A stretch of 7,356 bases of DNA from Desulfuromusa sp. (GCA_021157505.1 JAGGWI010000106.1:1-7356), one strand, 5' to 3'. Positions 1 through 6,890 are shown, counted from the stretch's first letter. Notes: a model not told the origin generated them from the sequence alone. Made by a program: numbers and translations.

Positions 1-112
1 AATTTTCGTCCCACAAGGCGTAGTGGTTTTTCGAGGGTGAAGGCATACATTTTGTATGTCGAAGTCTCGAAAAAACGCTACAACGCCGGGGGACGGACTT
101 TTTGCGACGCCA
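1..112. repeat. Imperfect palindromic intergenic repeat abutting the hppA stop codon
   Basis: The stretch folds as nested inverted repeats: CGTCC (7-11) with GGACG (91-95), GGCG..TAG (17-23) with CTAC..GCC (78-87), TTTTTCGAG (27-35) with CTCGAAAAA (66-74), and a central CATACA (44-49) with TGTATG (53-58) around a three-base loop. The right end, GACTTTTTGCGACGCCATCA, runs into the hppA stop codon (113-115, minus strand). No start, ribosome site or plausible protein lies in it. I recognise the general class (dispersed palindromes after genes in Desulfuromonas/Geobacter relatives) but cannot name a family. It may act as a 3' mRNA stabiliser or weak bidirectional terminator; that role is inference. 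The left end may extend beyond the window. Confidence 0.6.
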
Positions 113-2128
113 TCAAATCAGCAGTGGAGCAATAACCAATGCAACAACACTCATCAACTTGATGAGAATATTCATGGATGGACCAGAAGTATCCTTGAAG
201 GGGTCACCGACAGTATCGCCAATAACAGCAGCAGCGTGAGCATCACTCCCTTTGCCTTCACCTTCGAGCTGACCGCTCTCAATATATTTCTTGGCATTAT
301 CCCAGGCACCACCACCGTTTGACATCATCAGTGCCAGCAACACACCGGTCACGGTTGCACCGGCAAGCATACCGCCCAGAGATTCTTTACCAAGGAGAAA
401 ACCGACCAGAACTGGAGCAGAAACAGCGACCACACCGGGTAAAATCATTTCTCTCAAAGCAGCCTTGGCAGAGATATCAATACAGCGCTGAGAATCAGGC
501 TTAACACCCTCTTTGCCTTCCAGTAGACCGGGTGTTTCACGGAATTGACGACGGATCTCCTCGACCATTGCCCCGGCAGCTCGACCCACACTGGTCATGG
601 TCAGAGCACCCATAAAGAATGGCAGTGCACCACCAATCAGCATCCCGATAATAACCATCGGATTGAGCAGATTGATCACGTCAAGACCAACTGTCGTTGC
701 ATAAGCAGAGAATAGAGCCAAAGCTGTCAAAGCAGCTGAACCGATTGCAAACCCCTTACCGATTGCGGCAGTGGTATTACCAATGGCATCAAGACCATCG
801 GTGATTTTCCTCACGTCAGGGCCCAGACCGGCCATTTCAGAAATGCCACCAGCATTATCAGCAATCGGGCCATAAGCATCAACAGTCATAGTCACACCAA
901 CGGTTGCCAACATTCCAACTGCGGCGATGCCGATACCGTAGAGACCAGCAAAGTAATTTGCAGTGAAAATACTGATACAGATAATGACAATTGGTAGAGC
1001 GGTCGATTCAAGACCGACAGCCAGACCGTGGATGATATTGGTGGCCGGACCAGTCTTACTTGCCTCAGCAATTCGTTTTACCGGAGCATGTGCTGTGTAG
1101 TATTCGGTAATCTGACCAATAGCGATACCAGCCAGAGTACCGGCCAGAATCGCCCAGAATATCCCGGTGTTAAGACCGGCAACCTGAATATAAATAAAAG
1201 CAGCGACCAGAAAGCCACCGGCAGCAACAAAGGTTGTATAGTGCAAAGCTTTAGCTGGATCCATCCCCTTGAGGACTTTCATGGAACCGATACCCAGAAA
1301 GGAAAACAGCAATCCAATCATTGCCAGAGCCAGGGGCAGCAACATGACAGAGGCTTGAACTTCAGCACCGACACCCAATTTAGCCAGCAGCGCTGGACTG
1401 GCAGCAGCTGCAATTGCCATCGTCGCAATAATAGAACCAACATACGATTCAAAAATGTCAGCACCCATTCCCGCCGTATCACCAACACAGTCGCCAACAT
1501 TGTCAGCAATAACACCTGGGTTGCGTGGATCATCTTCAGGAATACCGGCTTCAACCTTACCAACCAGATCAGCACCGACATCAGCAGCCTTGGTATAGAT
1601 ACCGCCACCAACACGGGCAAACAGGGCGATGGAGGAAGCTCCCATAGCAAAACCGGTGATATATTTGGAGGTTTCAGGGCTACCACCAAAGAAAATATAA
1701 GCAACACCAACACCAACCAGACCCAGCGAAGCAACCGCCAACCCCATAACGGCACCGCCATTAAAAGAGATTTCCAAAGCTTTGGCTTGCCCATGTGCAC
1801 GAGCGGCTTCACAGGTTCGGACATTAGCTCGGGTGGCTGCTTTCATGCCGATAAACCCGCAGGTCATGGAGCAGGCAGCACCACCCAAAAAGGCCAGTGC
1901 AGTCTGAATGTTCATGGCGATAGCAATCAGAATAAACACCACAACAATAAAGATGGCTAGAACCCGGTATTCTCGGCCAAGAAAAGCCATGGCTCCATTA
2001 TGAATATCGTCAGAAATCTCACGCATCTTCTCATTGCCGACCGGTTGTGCCTTAACCATATTATAGAGCACAATCGCGATCACAAATCCGATTATTCCCA
2101 GGATAGGAGCCCACATTTGCAGTTGCAT
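113..2128 (-). CDS. hppA: Membrane-bound ion-translocating pyrophosphatase, K+-dependent type
   Basis: Integral inner-membrane enzyme that hydrolyses pyrophosphate and uses the energy to pump Na+ and/or H+ outward. The 671 residues match the usual family length, with many hydrophobic segments spread over the whole chain. Pyrophosphate and Mg2+ motifs are intact: DVGADLVGKVE (183-193), PEDDPRNP (197-204), DNVGDCVGD (209-217), DAYGPIADNAGG (417-428), SNGGGAWDNAKK (603-614) and IGDTVGDPFKDTSGPS (636-651). In GNTTAAIGKG (450-459) Ala454 and Gly457 sit where K+-independent enzymes carry Lys and Thr, so K+ activation is predicted. Glu227 in FESY occupies the ion-gate region of the sixth helix, an arrangement found in Na+ pumps but not exclusive to them. 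The start is an ATG with GAGAGGTG (2137-2144) eight bases upstream. It begins 32 bases after pth and is probably the last gene of the prs-rplY-pth transcript. Family assignment is very sure; Na+ versus H+ is open. Confidence 0.97.
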   Translation of the reverse strand: MQLQMWAPILGIIGFVIAIVLYNMVKAQPVGNEKMREISDDIHNGAMAFLGREYRVLAIFIVVVFILIAIAMNIQTALAFLGGAACSMTCGFIGMKAATRANVRTCEAARAHGQAKALEISFNGGAVMGLAVASLGLVGVGVAYIFFGGSPETSKYITGFAMGASSIALFARVGGGIYTKAADVGADLVGKVEAGIPEDDPRNPGVIADNVGDCVGDTAGMGADIFESYVGSIIATMAIAAAASPALLAKLGVGAEVQASVMLLPLALAMIGLLFSFLGIGSMKVLKGMDPAKALHYTTFVAAGGFLVAAFIYIQVAGLNTGIFWAILAGTLAGIAIGQITEYYTAHAPVKRIAEASKTGPATNIIHGLAVGLESTALPIVIICISIFTANYFAGLYGIGIAAVGMLATVGVTMTVDAYGPIADNAGGISEMAGLGPDVRKITDGLDAIGNTTAAIGKGFAIGSAALTALALFSAYATTVGLDVINLLNPMVIIGMLIGGALPFFMGALTMTSVGRAAGAMVEEIRRQFRETPGLLEGKEGVKPDSQRCIDISAKAALREMILPGVVAVSAPVLVGFLLGKESLGGMLAGATVTGVLLALMMSNGGGAWDNAKKYIESGQLEGEGKGSDAHAAAVIGDTVGDPFKDTSGPSMNILIKLMSVVALVIAPLLI

Positions 2129-2160
2129 CTGTTCTTCACCTCTCTATGTTTGTGTTAACG

Positions 2161-2733
2161 TTAATCCAGCAGATTGTAGTTATTAAAAGAATTCATTGCC
2201 TCAGTGACACCGCTTGATAGTATTTTCTCAACCGCTTCAGCAGCAGTATCAAGTAGCTGAGGGAGTAATTTTTGTTCATTCGAGGAAAATCGACTCAGAA
2301 CATGCCCGGTCACAGTACCCCGCTCCGGCCGGCCAATACCAATTCGCAACCGGATAAAATTTTTACAGCCAAGGACCGCAACAATATCTCGTAAACCGTT
2401 GTGGCCACCATGACCACCATCCATTTTGACCCGCAAGCGCCCGAAGGGAAGGTCTAAATCATCGTAGATAACAATCAAATCCCCCGGCTCAATTCCGAGG
2501 GATCGATAAGCGGCATTCACACTGGAACCGCTGCAGTTCATGAAGGTTTGTGGCAGGAGGATGGTTGTTTCCTGGGTTGCAGCCCTGCCAACCCCGTAAA
2601 CCCCCTGATACCCTTTTTTTTTCAATACTATCCGGTTACGCTGAGAAACCTGCTCAGCCACCAGAAATCCAACATTGTGTCGAGTGGCTGAATATTTATC
2701 GCCGGGGTTCCCCAACCCAACCAATAGCTTCAC
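2161..2733 (-). CDS. pth: Peptidyl-tRNA hydrolase
   Basis: Cytoplasmic esterase that releases peptides from prematurely dissociated peptidyl-tRNA and so recycles tRNA. It has 190 residues, normal for bacterial Pth. The N-terminus LVGLGNPGDKYSATRHNVGF carries Asn9 and catalytic His19; FMNCSG places Asn66, YDDLDLP places Asp91, and GGHGGHNGLRD (107-116) places Asn112. These match E. coli Asn10, His20, Asn68, Asp93 and Asn114, so an active enzyme is expected. The start is GTG (2731-2733), the only one that keeps the full KLLVGLGNPG strand. The ribosome site before it is poor (only a GGGG stretch), which suggests translational coupling to rplY, whose stop lies 20 bases upstream. Codons 37-41 contain a run of nine A followed by three G (plus-strand 2611-2622), a possible slippage site. 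Confidence 0.96.
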   Translation of the reverse strand: MKLLVGLGNPGDKYSATRHNVGFLVAEQVSQRNRIVLKKKGYQGVYGVGRAATQETTILLPQTFMNCSGSSVNAAYRSLGIEPGDLIVIYDDLDLPFGRLRVKMDGGHGGHNGLRDIVAVLGCKNFIRLRIGIGRPERGTVTGHVLSRFSSNEQKLLPQLLDTAAEAVEKILSSGVTEAMNSFNNYNLLD

Positions 2734-2753
2734 GCTAACCCCGCTCGCAAATA

Positions 2754-3422
2754 TTATTCGGCTGCAGCATCACCATCTTCAACAGCGGCTTCACCCTCAG
2801 CACCATCTTCACCTTCACCTTCAATTGCCTCCAACTCGTCCTCGTCAACAGCTTCAACCTCTTCTTTAATAATATTCAAGGTAATAACGGTGAAGTTAAC
2901 ATCATGGACCAGTTCAACCCCAGCAGGGGCCACGACCTCTTCAATGTGGATCGTGTCACCAACCTCAAGTGCAGTGACATCAATATCAACGGCTTGTGGA
3001 ACCTCGGTGGGCAGACAGAGAACTTCCAAATCATTCCGCACCAACTGCAAAGAGCCACCCTCTTTCTGCCCGAGAGCAGTCCCGATAATATTGATCGGCA
3101 CCATAAAAATGGATTTTTTCTTAAGATTGATCACATGAAAATCAGCACTGATCATATTGCGACGAATCGCATGAACAGCCGCAGCTTTTAAGATAACAAC
3201 CTTGCCATCAAGCCCCGCAGCCCCTTTCAAGGTGATCAGGGTATTCAATCCAGCTTCGCCAGAAATAGCACCTTCAAGTTCACTCGGGTCAACAACAATT
3301 GCGGTTGAATCAAGATCTTTACCGTAAACAACTGCGGGCAATTGACCTGCAGCCCTCAACTTACGGGCAACACCTTTCCCGCTTTTCTCACGAATTTCAA
3401 CGTTTAATTCTACCTGAGCCAT
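2754..3422 (-). CDS. rplY: 50S ribosomal protein L25, TL5/CTC (general stress protein) type
   Basis: Binds 5S rRNA in the central protuberance of the large ribosomal subunit. The 222 residues have the two-domain form: an N-terminal L25 beta-barrel domain (about 4-95, starting VELNVEIREKSGKGVARKLRAAGQLPAVVYG) and a C-terminal TL5 beta domain (about 98-185, with LEVLCLP, VDIDVTALEVGDTIHI and DVNFTVITL). A very acidic Glu/Asp/Ala/Gly tail follows (about 187-222), a common feature of the longer bacterial forms. The segment before the ADFH motif (AAAVHAIRRNMISADFHVI) departs from the usual Q-x-DP...H-x-DF pattern, so this copy is somewhat divergent. The ATG start has GGAGG (3431-3435) eight bases upstream. 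It sits between prs and pth, its standard place in many proteobacteria. The gene is also called ctc. Confidence 0.95.
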   Translation of the reverse strand: MAQVELNVEIREKSGKGVARKLRAAGQLPAVVYGKDLDSTAIVVDPSELEGAISGEAGLNTLITLKGAAGLDGKVVILKAAAVHAIRRNMISADFHVINLKKKSIFMVPINIIGTALGQKEGGSLQLVRNDLEVLCLPTEVPQAVDIDVTALEVGDTIHIEEVVAPAGVELVHDVNFTVITLNIIKEEVEAVDEDELEAIEGEGEDGAEGEAAVEDGDAAAE

Positions 3423-3460
3423 CTATCTATCCTCCATCAAATAAGGAAACTAATCCTGTT

Positions 3461-4399
3461 TTATACAAATAGTGAACTGACCGATTCAGCATTATGGGTG
3501 CGACGGATCGCTTCCGCCAACAGATGACTGACCGACAAGCTATGCAAGGTATCACACTGAGCAAGTTTTTCCTGGGTGGGAATTGTATCAGTGACAAAAA
3601 CTTTTTTCAGTGGGCTCTCAGCGATCCGCTGCAAAGCAGGGCCGGAGAGAACACCATGAGTTGCACAGGCATAGACATCAGCAGCCCCCTGTGCCTGGAG
3701 AGCAGTAGCCGCAGCACAGAGAGTTCCAGCGGTATCGATCATATCATCAATAATGACACAATTTTTCCCCTTTACATCACCAATGATGTGCATAACCTCA
3801 GCAACATTCGGGCCGCTGCGCCGTTTATCGATGATCGCCAGATTGGCCTGAAGTCTTTTAGCAAATGCTCGGGCACGTTCGGTACCACCCGCATCGGGAG
3901 ACACAAGAATCAAATCTGAAAAATTTTGCCGACGGACTTCTTCAAGCATGACTGGGGCAGCATAGAGATGATCCACGGGGATATCAAAAAATCCCTGAAT
4001 TTGCCCAGCATGAAGATCCATAGTCAAAAGCCTGTCAATCCCGGCAACAGACATCATATCAGCCACTAATTTTGCGGTAATAGGAGCCCGTGGAGCCACC
4101 TTGCGATCCTGTCGAGCGTAGCCGAAATAGGGAACAACCGCATTGATCCGTGCAGCTGATGCCCGTTTGAGAGCATCGACCATCACCAGCAGTTCCATCA
4201 GATTATGATTGGCTGGAGACGAGGTTGATTGAATCACGTAGACATCACGGCCGCGCACATTCTCACCAATTTCCACCAGGATCTCACCATCAGAAAAAGT
4301 TCTGACCTTGGCATTTCCCAGAGAAACATTCAGGTGCTGACAGATATCACGGGCCAACGGCTGATTTGAATTACCGGCAAAGAGTTTAATCATCCCCAC
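3461..4399 (-). CDS. prs: Ribose-phosphate pyrophosphokinase (PRPP synthetase), class I
   Basis: Transfers pyrophosphate from ATP to ribose 5-phosphate to give PRPP, the precursor for purines, pyrimidines, histidine, tryptophan and NAD. It has 312 residues, as usual for bacterial class I enzymes. Visible motifs are FSDGEILVEI (35-44), the ATP-contacting YARQDRK (94-100), MDLHAGQIQGFF (127-138) with the Mg2+ ligand His130, the SPDAGG segment (167-172), the catalytic flexible loop DKRRSGPN (191-198) and the PRPP-binding signature VIIDDMIDTAGT (215-226). The start is taken as GTG (4397-4399), giving MGMIKLFAGNSN, which aligns in length with the E. coli N-terminus; AAGG lies ten bases upstream. 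An ATG two codons inside is possible but has GGGG directly against it, too close to serve. The gene leads the prs-rplY-pth-hppA run. Confidence 0.97.
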   Translation of the reverse strand: MGMIKLFAGNSNQPLARDICQHLNVSLGNAKVRTFSDGEILVEIGENVRGRDVYVIQSTSSPANHNLMELLVMVDALKRASAARINAVVPYFGYARQDRKVAPRAPITAKLVADMMSVAGIDRLLTMDLHAGQIQGFFDIPVDHLYAAPVMLEEVRRQNFSDLILVSPDAGGTERARAFAKRLQANLAIIDKRRSGPNVAEVMHIIGDVKGKNCVIIDDMIDTAGTLCAAATALQAQGAADVYACATHGVLSGPALQRIAESPLKKVFVTDTIPTQEKLAQCDTLHSLSVSHLLAEAIRRTHNAESVSSLFV

Positions 4400-4510
4400 G
4401 GATCATAGACCTTTTCTGACTGGAAGAACGCAAAATGGCTGAATTATGCCAGCTGCAAAATTCAACCAACCCGGACTGTAAAATTTCTGTTCACCGACGA
4501 CAATAAAAAA

Positions 4511-4585
4511 TGGCTGGGGCACCAGGGATCGAACCTGGGAATGCTGGAATCAAAATCCAGTGCCTTACCGCTTGGCCATGCCCCA
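4511..4585 (-). tRNA. tRNA-Gln, anticodon UUG
   Basis: Seventy-five bases on the minus strand fold into a full cloverleaf: acceptor stem TGGGGCA/TGCCCCA, D stem GCC/GGC, anticodon stem CTGGA/TCCAG with loop TTTTGAT (anticodon TTG), variable loop CATTC, and T stem CCAGG/CCTGG with loop TTCGATC. Discriminator G and the CCA end are encoded. The weak U1-A72 first pair is characteristic of glutamine tRNA, and the molecule closely resembles the E. coli tRNA-Gln I know. Six T follow directly after CCA. It lies between ispE and prs, a conserved location in several proteobacterial groups, where it may be cotranscribed with prs and released by RNase processing. Confidence 0.97.
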
Positions 4586-4636
4586 TTAAAATTTATAATA
4601 ATTATTCAAAAAAGTTGCCAGACAATGAACCGGCAG

Positions 4637-4665
4637 GTTTTACCCAAGTTGGTTTCTGCTGTCAA
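4637..4665 (-). promoter_or_regulatory. Candidate sigma-70 promoter for tRNA-Gln and prs
   Basis: On the minus strand a perfect -35 TTGACA (4660-4665) is followed after 17 bases by TAAAAC (4637-4642, four of six matches to TATAAT). Transcription would start near 4629, about 45 bases before the tRNA. It lies in the ispE-tRNA spacer, so the tRNA and the downstream prs operon could be expressed independently of ispE. A second AT-rich stretch close to the tRNA (4586-4605) could offer other -10 boxes, so the exact start is uncertain. Confidence 0.45.
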
Positions 4666-4684
4666 CCTCAAATTTTCTGAGCCA

Positions 4685-5530
4685 CTAAATTGGATGGACT
4701 GGACATATCAACCAGTCCATCTCAGCAGTCAGTTCCTCAGCAGCCTTGCTCGCCATCGAAAAATCTGTGTAAACGCCAAAAACAGTGGCTCCGCTGCCTG
4801 ACATCAAAGCACCTAAAGCTCCTTGGTTAAGCAATCTCTGCTTGATTTCTGCTATAAGTGGAAATCGTTGTAGAGTCACTAGCTCAAGATCATTGTGCAA
4901 TGCAGCGCAGAGATCCGCTCTCGTCACTACAGAAAACCTTGGAAGGTTAGCCAGTTCGCCCCCTTTTGTCAACTGTAAACTTTGGTAAACCTCAGCGGTA
5001 GAAACGGCTATTCCCGGATTAATTAATAGATAAGCAACCTCCGGTAAAACCGGTAATGGTTCAAGCGTCGTACCGGTTCCTGTAGCCCAGGCTGGCTGCT
5101 GAAAAATAAAAAATGGAACATCCGCCCCTAGTCGGCACCCCATTTCGAGAAGTTGGTCAGAGTTCAGATCAACTTTAAGCATTTCTGACAGACCCAACAA
5201 AACAGTTGCTGCATCTGAGGATCCGCCACCCAAACCGGCAGCGACAGGGATCCTCTTAGTAATTTCAATATCTATCCCAATATCGATATGGGTCTCTTCC
5301 AGGAATAATCGAGTCGCACGAGCGGCAATATTCTCTTCATTCAGGGGCAGTTCAACTCCCGCACAGGTCACTCGGATACCTGGTGATCCACCCACTTGAA
5401 TCTGTATTTCATCACACAGATCAACTCGTTGCATCGCCATTGCTAGTTCGTGATAACCACTTTTCAGCCTGCCAAGTACGTGCAAGCACAGATTGATTTT
5501 AGCCGGAGCCAGAAAAGTTTTTTTCAACAC
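4685..5530 (-). CDS. ispE: 4-diphosphocytidyl-2-C-methyl-D-erythritol kinase
   Basis: GHMP-family kinase that phosphorylates the 2-hydroxyl of CDP-methylerythritol with ATP, a middle step of the MEP route to isoprenoids. It has 281 residues, normal for the family. The N-terminal substrate motif LAPAKINLCLHVLGRLKSGYHEL carries catalytic Lys11; the ATP-binding glycine loop PVAAGLGGGSSDAA spans 95-108; the catalytic Asp137 is in RLGADVPFF; the C-terminal GHMP motif LMSGSGATVFG spans 242-252. The start is GTG (5528-5530) with GAGGA six bases upstream; the next codon TTG is less well placed. It is the first gene of the minus-strand block, followed by tRNA-Gln and prs, and it diverges from the TRAP receptor gene across a 206-base spacer. 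Confidence 0.97.
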   Translation of the reverse strand: MLKKTFLAPAKINLCLHVLGRLKSGYHELAMAMQRVDLCDEIQIQVGGSPGIRVTCAGVELPLNEENIAARATRLFLEETHIDIGIDIEITKRIPVAAGLGGGSSDAATVLLGLSEMLKVDLNSDQLLEMGCRLGADVPFFIFQQPAWATGTGTTLEPLPVLPEVAYLLINPGIAVSTAEVYQSLQLTKGGELANLPRFSVVTRADLCAALHNDLELVTLQRFPLIAEIKQRLLNQGALGALMSGSGATVFGVYTDFSMASKAAEELTAEMDWLICPVHPI

Positions 5531-5569
5531 TTAAGTTCCTCTTAAAACAACCAGATAGTCCATATGAAC

Positions 5570-5597
5570 ACTTTATTCATTCGATCATCGCAGTCAA
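5570..5597 (-). promoter_or_regulatory. Candidate sigma-70 promoter for ispE
   Basis: Minus-strand TTGACT (5592-5597) and TAAAGT (5570-5575) are separated by 16 bases. The -35 has five of six matches and the -10 has four of six. Transcription would begin near 5563, about 33 bases before the GTG start. It sits back to back with the sigma-54 promoter of the divergent gene, whose -24 element lies 32 bases away, so the two could influence each other. The weak -10 keeps confidence low. Confidence 0.35.
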
Positions 5598-5628
5598 GTT
5601 ATTTAGATAAGTAAACAGAATTACAAAA

Positions 5629-5644
5629 TGGCGCAATCCTTGCT
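5629..5644 (+). promoter_or_regulatory. Sigma-54 (RpoN) -24/-12 promoter of the TRAP receptor gene
   Basis: TGGCGC-AATCC-TTGCT matches the RpoN consensus TGGCAC-N5-TTGCW except for one base, with the invariant GG and GC separated by exactly ten bases. Transcription would start near 5655 and leave a leader of about 80 bases before the ATG at 5737. Sigma-54 promoters need an AAA+ enhancer-binding activator; for C4-dicarboxylate transport this is classically DctD under the sensor DctB, but no regulator gene is in this window. I see no convincing palindromic activator site in the roughly 100 bases upstream. Confidence 0.75.
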
Positions 5645-5736
5645 ATTGGGGTGATGGGGTTAACGAAAAAATATTATTTGTAAATGTTGCTGCGACCGTG
5701 GCAGAGCACACAAATTCTTTATACGGGGAATACACG

Positions 5737-6729
5737 ATGAAAAGCAACCAGTTTGCGCGAGTCAATCTATTGCTCGTGGTGATCCTGTTCACTGCGGCAA
5801 CGATTGCAACGGCAGCTCCGATTGTGATCAAATTCCCCCATGATGCGGCTGAAAACACCCCAAAAGGTCAAATGGCCAACAGGTTCGCAGAGCTGGTTGA
5901 ACAACGCCTGAAGGGTAAAGTTATGGTGGAAGTTTTTCCCGATTCCCAGCTGGGTGATGACAATAAAGTACTCGAAGCGATGCTCCTGGGTAAGGTACAA
6001 ATTGCTGCACCCTCACTCTCAGTATTAAAAAAATATACCAAATCACTGCAGATTTTTGAGCTGCCATTTCTGTTCAAAGACATGGCCGCAGTTGAAGCGT
6101 TCCAACAGGGACCAACGGGTCAAAAGCTATTAATGGCAACCAAGAAGAAAGGGCTGATCGGTCTTGAATTCCTGCACAACGGTCTCAAACAACTGTCTGC
6201 CACTACTCCATTGCGGGTTCCAATAGATGCCAGGCATAAAAAATTCAGGATCATCTCTGCCGACATTTCTGTAGCTCAGTTTGAGGCTGTTGGTGCAACT
6301 CCGTTGATGAAACGTTGCTCTGAAGTTTACACTCTGCTGCAAACTGAAGCTATCGACGGCCAGGAAAATAGTTGGTCCAATATCTACTCAAAAAGGTTTT
6401 ACAGGGTGCAACCATACATCACTGAGTCCAACCATGGTGTCCTTGATGATATGGTTATCACTTCAGTTGAATTCTGGATAGGTCTCCCCGATGGTATCAG
6501 AACTGAAGTTAAAAAAGCTTTGGATCAAGCCGTTGTTTTCGGCAACAAAATAACAGCAGAAAAAACTGTTTCTGACCGCCAGAAAGTTATCAACTCCAAG
6601 CGATCTACAATTATCCAGCTCAGCATTACTGAACGTCAACAGTGGATCGACGCAATGCAACCGGTTTGGAAAAAGTTTGAAAAAGAAATAGGTAAGGGAT
6701 TTATCGATGCTGCAATTCAAACAAATTAG
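5737..6729 (+). CDS. dctP: TRAP transporter periplasmic substrate-binding protein, DctP family
   Basis: Exported solute receptor that would deliver a carboxylate (C4-dicarboxylate or similar acid) to a DctQM-type membrane transporter driven by an ion gradient. It has 330 residues. Residues 1-26 form a signal peptide: Lys2 and Arg8, a hydrophobic core LLLVVILFTAATIA, and an Ala-rich cleavage site before PIVIKF. The mature part shows DctP hallmarks: FPDSQLGDD (67-75), LPFLF (109-113), KFRI with Arg171, which by family analogy clamps the substrate carboxylate, CSEVYTLLQTEAIDGQENSWSNIY (194-217) with Asn211, and SNHGVLDDMVI (231-241). The start is the ATG at 5737 with GGGGAA (5725-5730) six bases before it, rather than the in-frame GTG at 5698, because it leaves a clean signal peptide. 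The linker before Arg171 (DARHKKFRI) lacks the common LKG form, so the gene is somewhat divergent. No DctQ or DctM gene adjoins it. Substrate cannot be told from sequence. Confidence 0.93.
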   Translation: MKSNQFARVNLLLVVILFTAATIATAAPIVIKFPHDAAENTPKGQMANRFAELVEQRLKGKVMVEVFPDSQLGDDNKVLEAMLLGKVQIAAPSLSVLKKYTKSLQIFELPFLFKDMAAVEAFQQGPTGQKLLMATKKKGLIGLEFLHNGLKQLSATTPLRVPIDARHKKFRIISADISVAQFEAVGATPLMKRCSEVYTLLQTEAIDGQENSWSNIYSKRFYRVQPYITESNHGVLDDMVITSVEFWIGLPDGIRTEVKKALDQAVVFGNKITAEKTVSDRQKVINSKRSTIIQLSITERQQWIDAMQPVWKKFEKEIGKGFIDAAIQTN

Positions 6730-6744
6730 ATAGGGATCATCCGC

Positions 6745-6890
6745 TAACAGGGTGTTGAAAAACGTTTTCGAGACCGCGAGTGCAAGGCGAAAATTGTCGA
6801 AAAAGCGCAGTTTACATCCTGTAAACGAGCATTAGGAGGCAATTTTCAACACAGCAATCGCAACGCAGATAGTTTTTCAACAGCCTGCTA
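6745..6890. repeat. Palindromic intergenic repeat element with terminal inverted repeats (MITE/REP-like)
   Basis: Terminal arms of 19 bases, TAACAGGGTGTTGAAAAAC (6745-6763) and the inverted copy at 6872-6890, match at 17 of 19 positions. Inside them GAAAATTG (6789-6796) pairs with CAATTTTC (6840-6847), and at the centre GTTTACA (6810-6816) pairs with TGTAAAC (6820-6826) around a three-base loop. The layout of nested arms around a small TACA/TGTA hairpin is like that of the element at 1-112, although the sequences differ. It begins 15 bases after the dctP stop and carries no coding region. GCTA occurs at both outer edges (6743-6746 and 6887-6890), which may be a target duplication or chance. 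No transposase is present; mobility in trans and a 3'-end or terminator role are both inference. Confidence 0.75.

Noticed and set aside
1318..1824. A 168-codon minus-strand frame inside hppA in another phase
   Set aside because: Leu/Val/Trp-rich out-of-frame reading of the membrane helices of hppA; no independent signal.
1028..1960. A 310-codon open frame on the plus strand opposite hppA
   Set aside because: It is antisense to a certain gene with intact motifs, its product is a Ser/Asn/Thr/Gly/Gln-rich mixture without domains, and such frames arise opposite hydrophobic membrane proteins. No ribosome site or promoter supports it.
3494..3919. A 141-codon plus-strand frame opposite prs
   Set aside because: Shadow of the conserved prs coding sequence with no recognisable protein features.
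4400..4510. Sigma-54-like or sigma-70-like promoter directly before prs on the minus strand
   Set aside because: A TTGGTTGAATTTTGCA match has GG-N9-GC, one base short of the required spacing, and lacks TGGC. A CATAAT -10 has only a weak -35 at 15 bases. Neither is supportable.
5698..5736. Upstream in-frame GTG start for the TRAP receptor
   Set aside because: It adds 13 polar residues ahead of a normal signal peptide and lacks a well-placed ribosome site, whereas ATG 5737 has GGGGAA at six bases.
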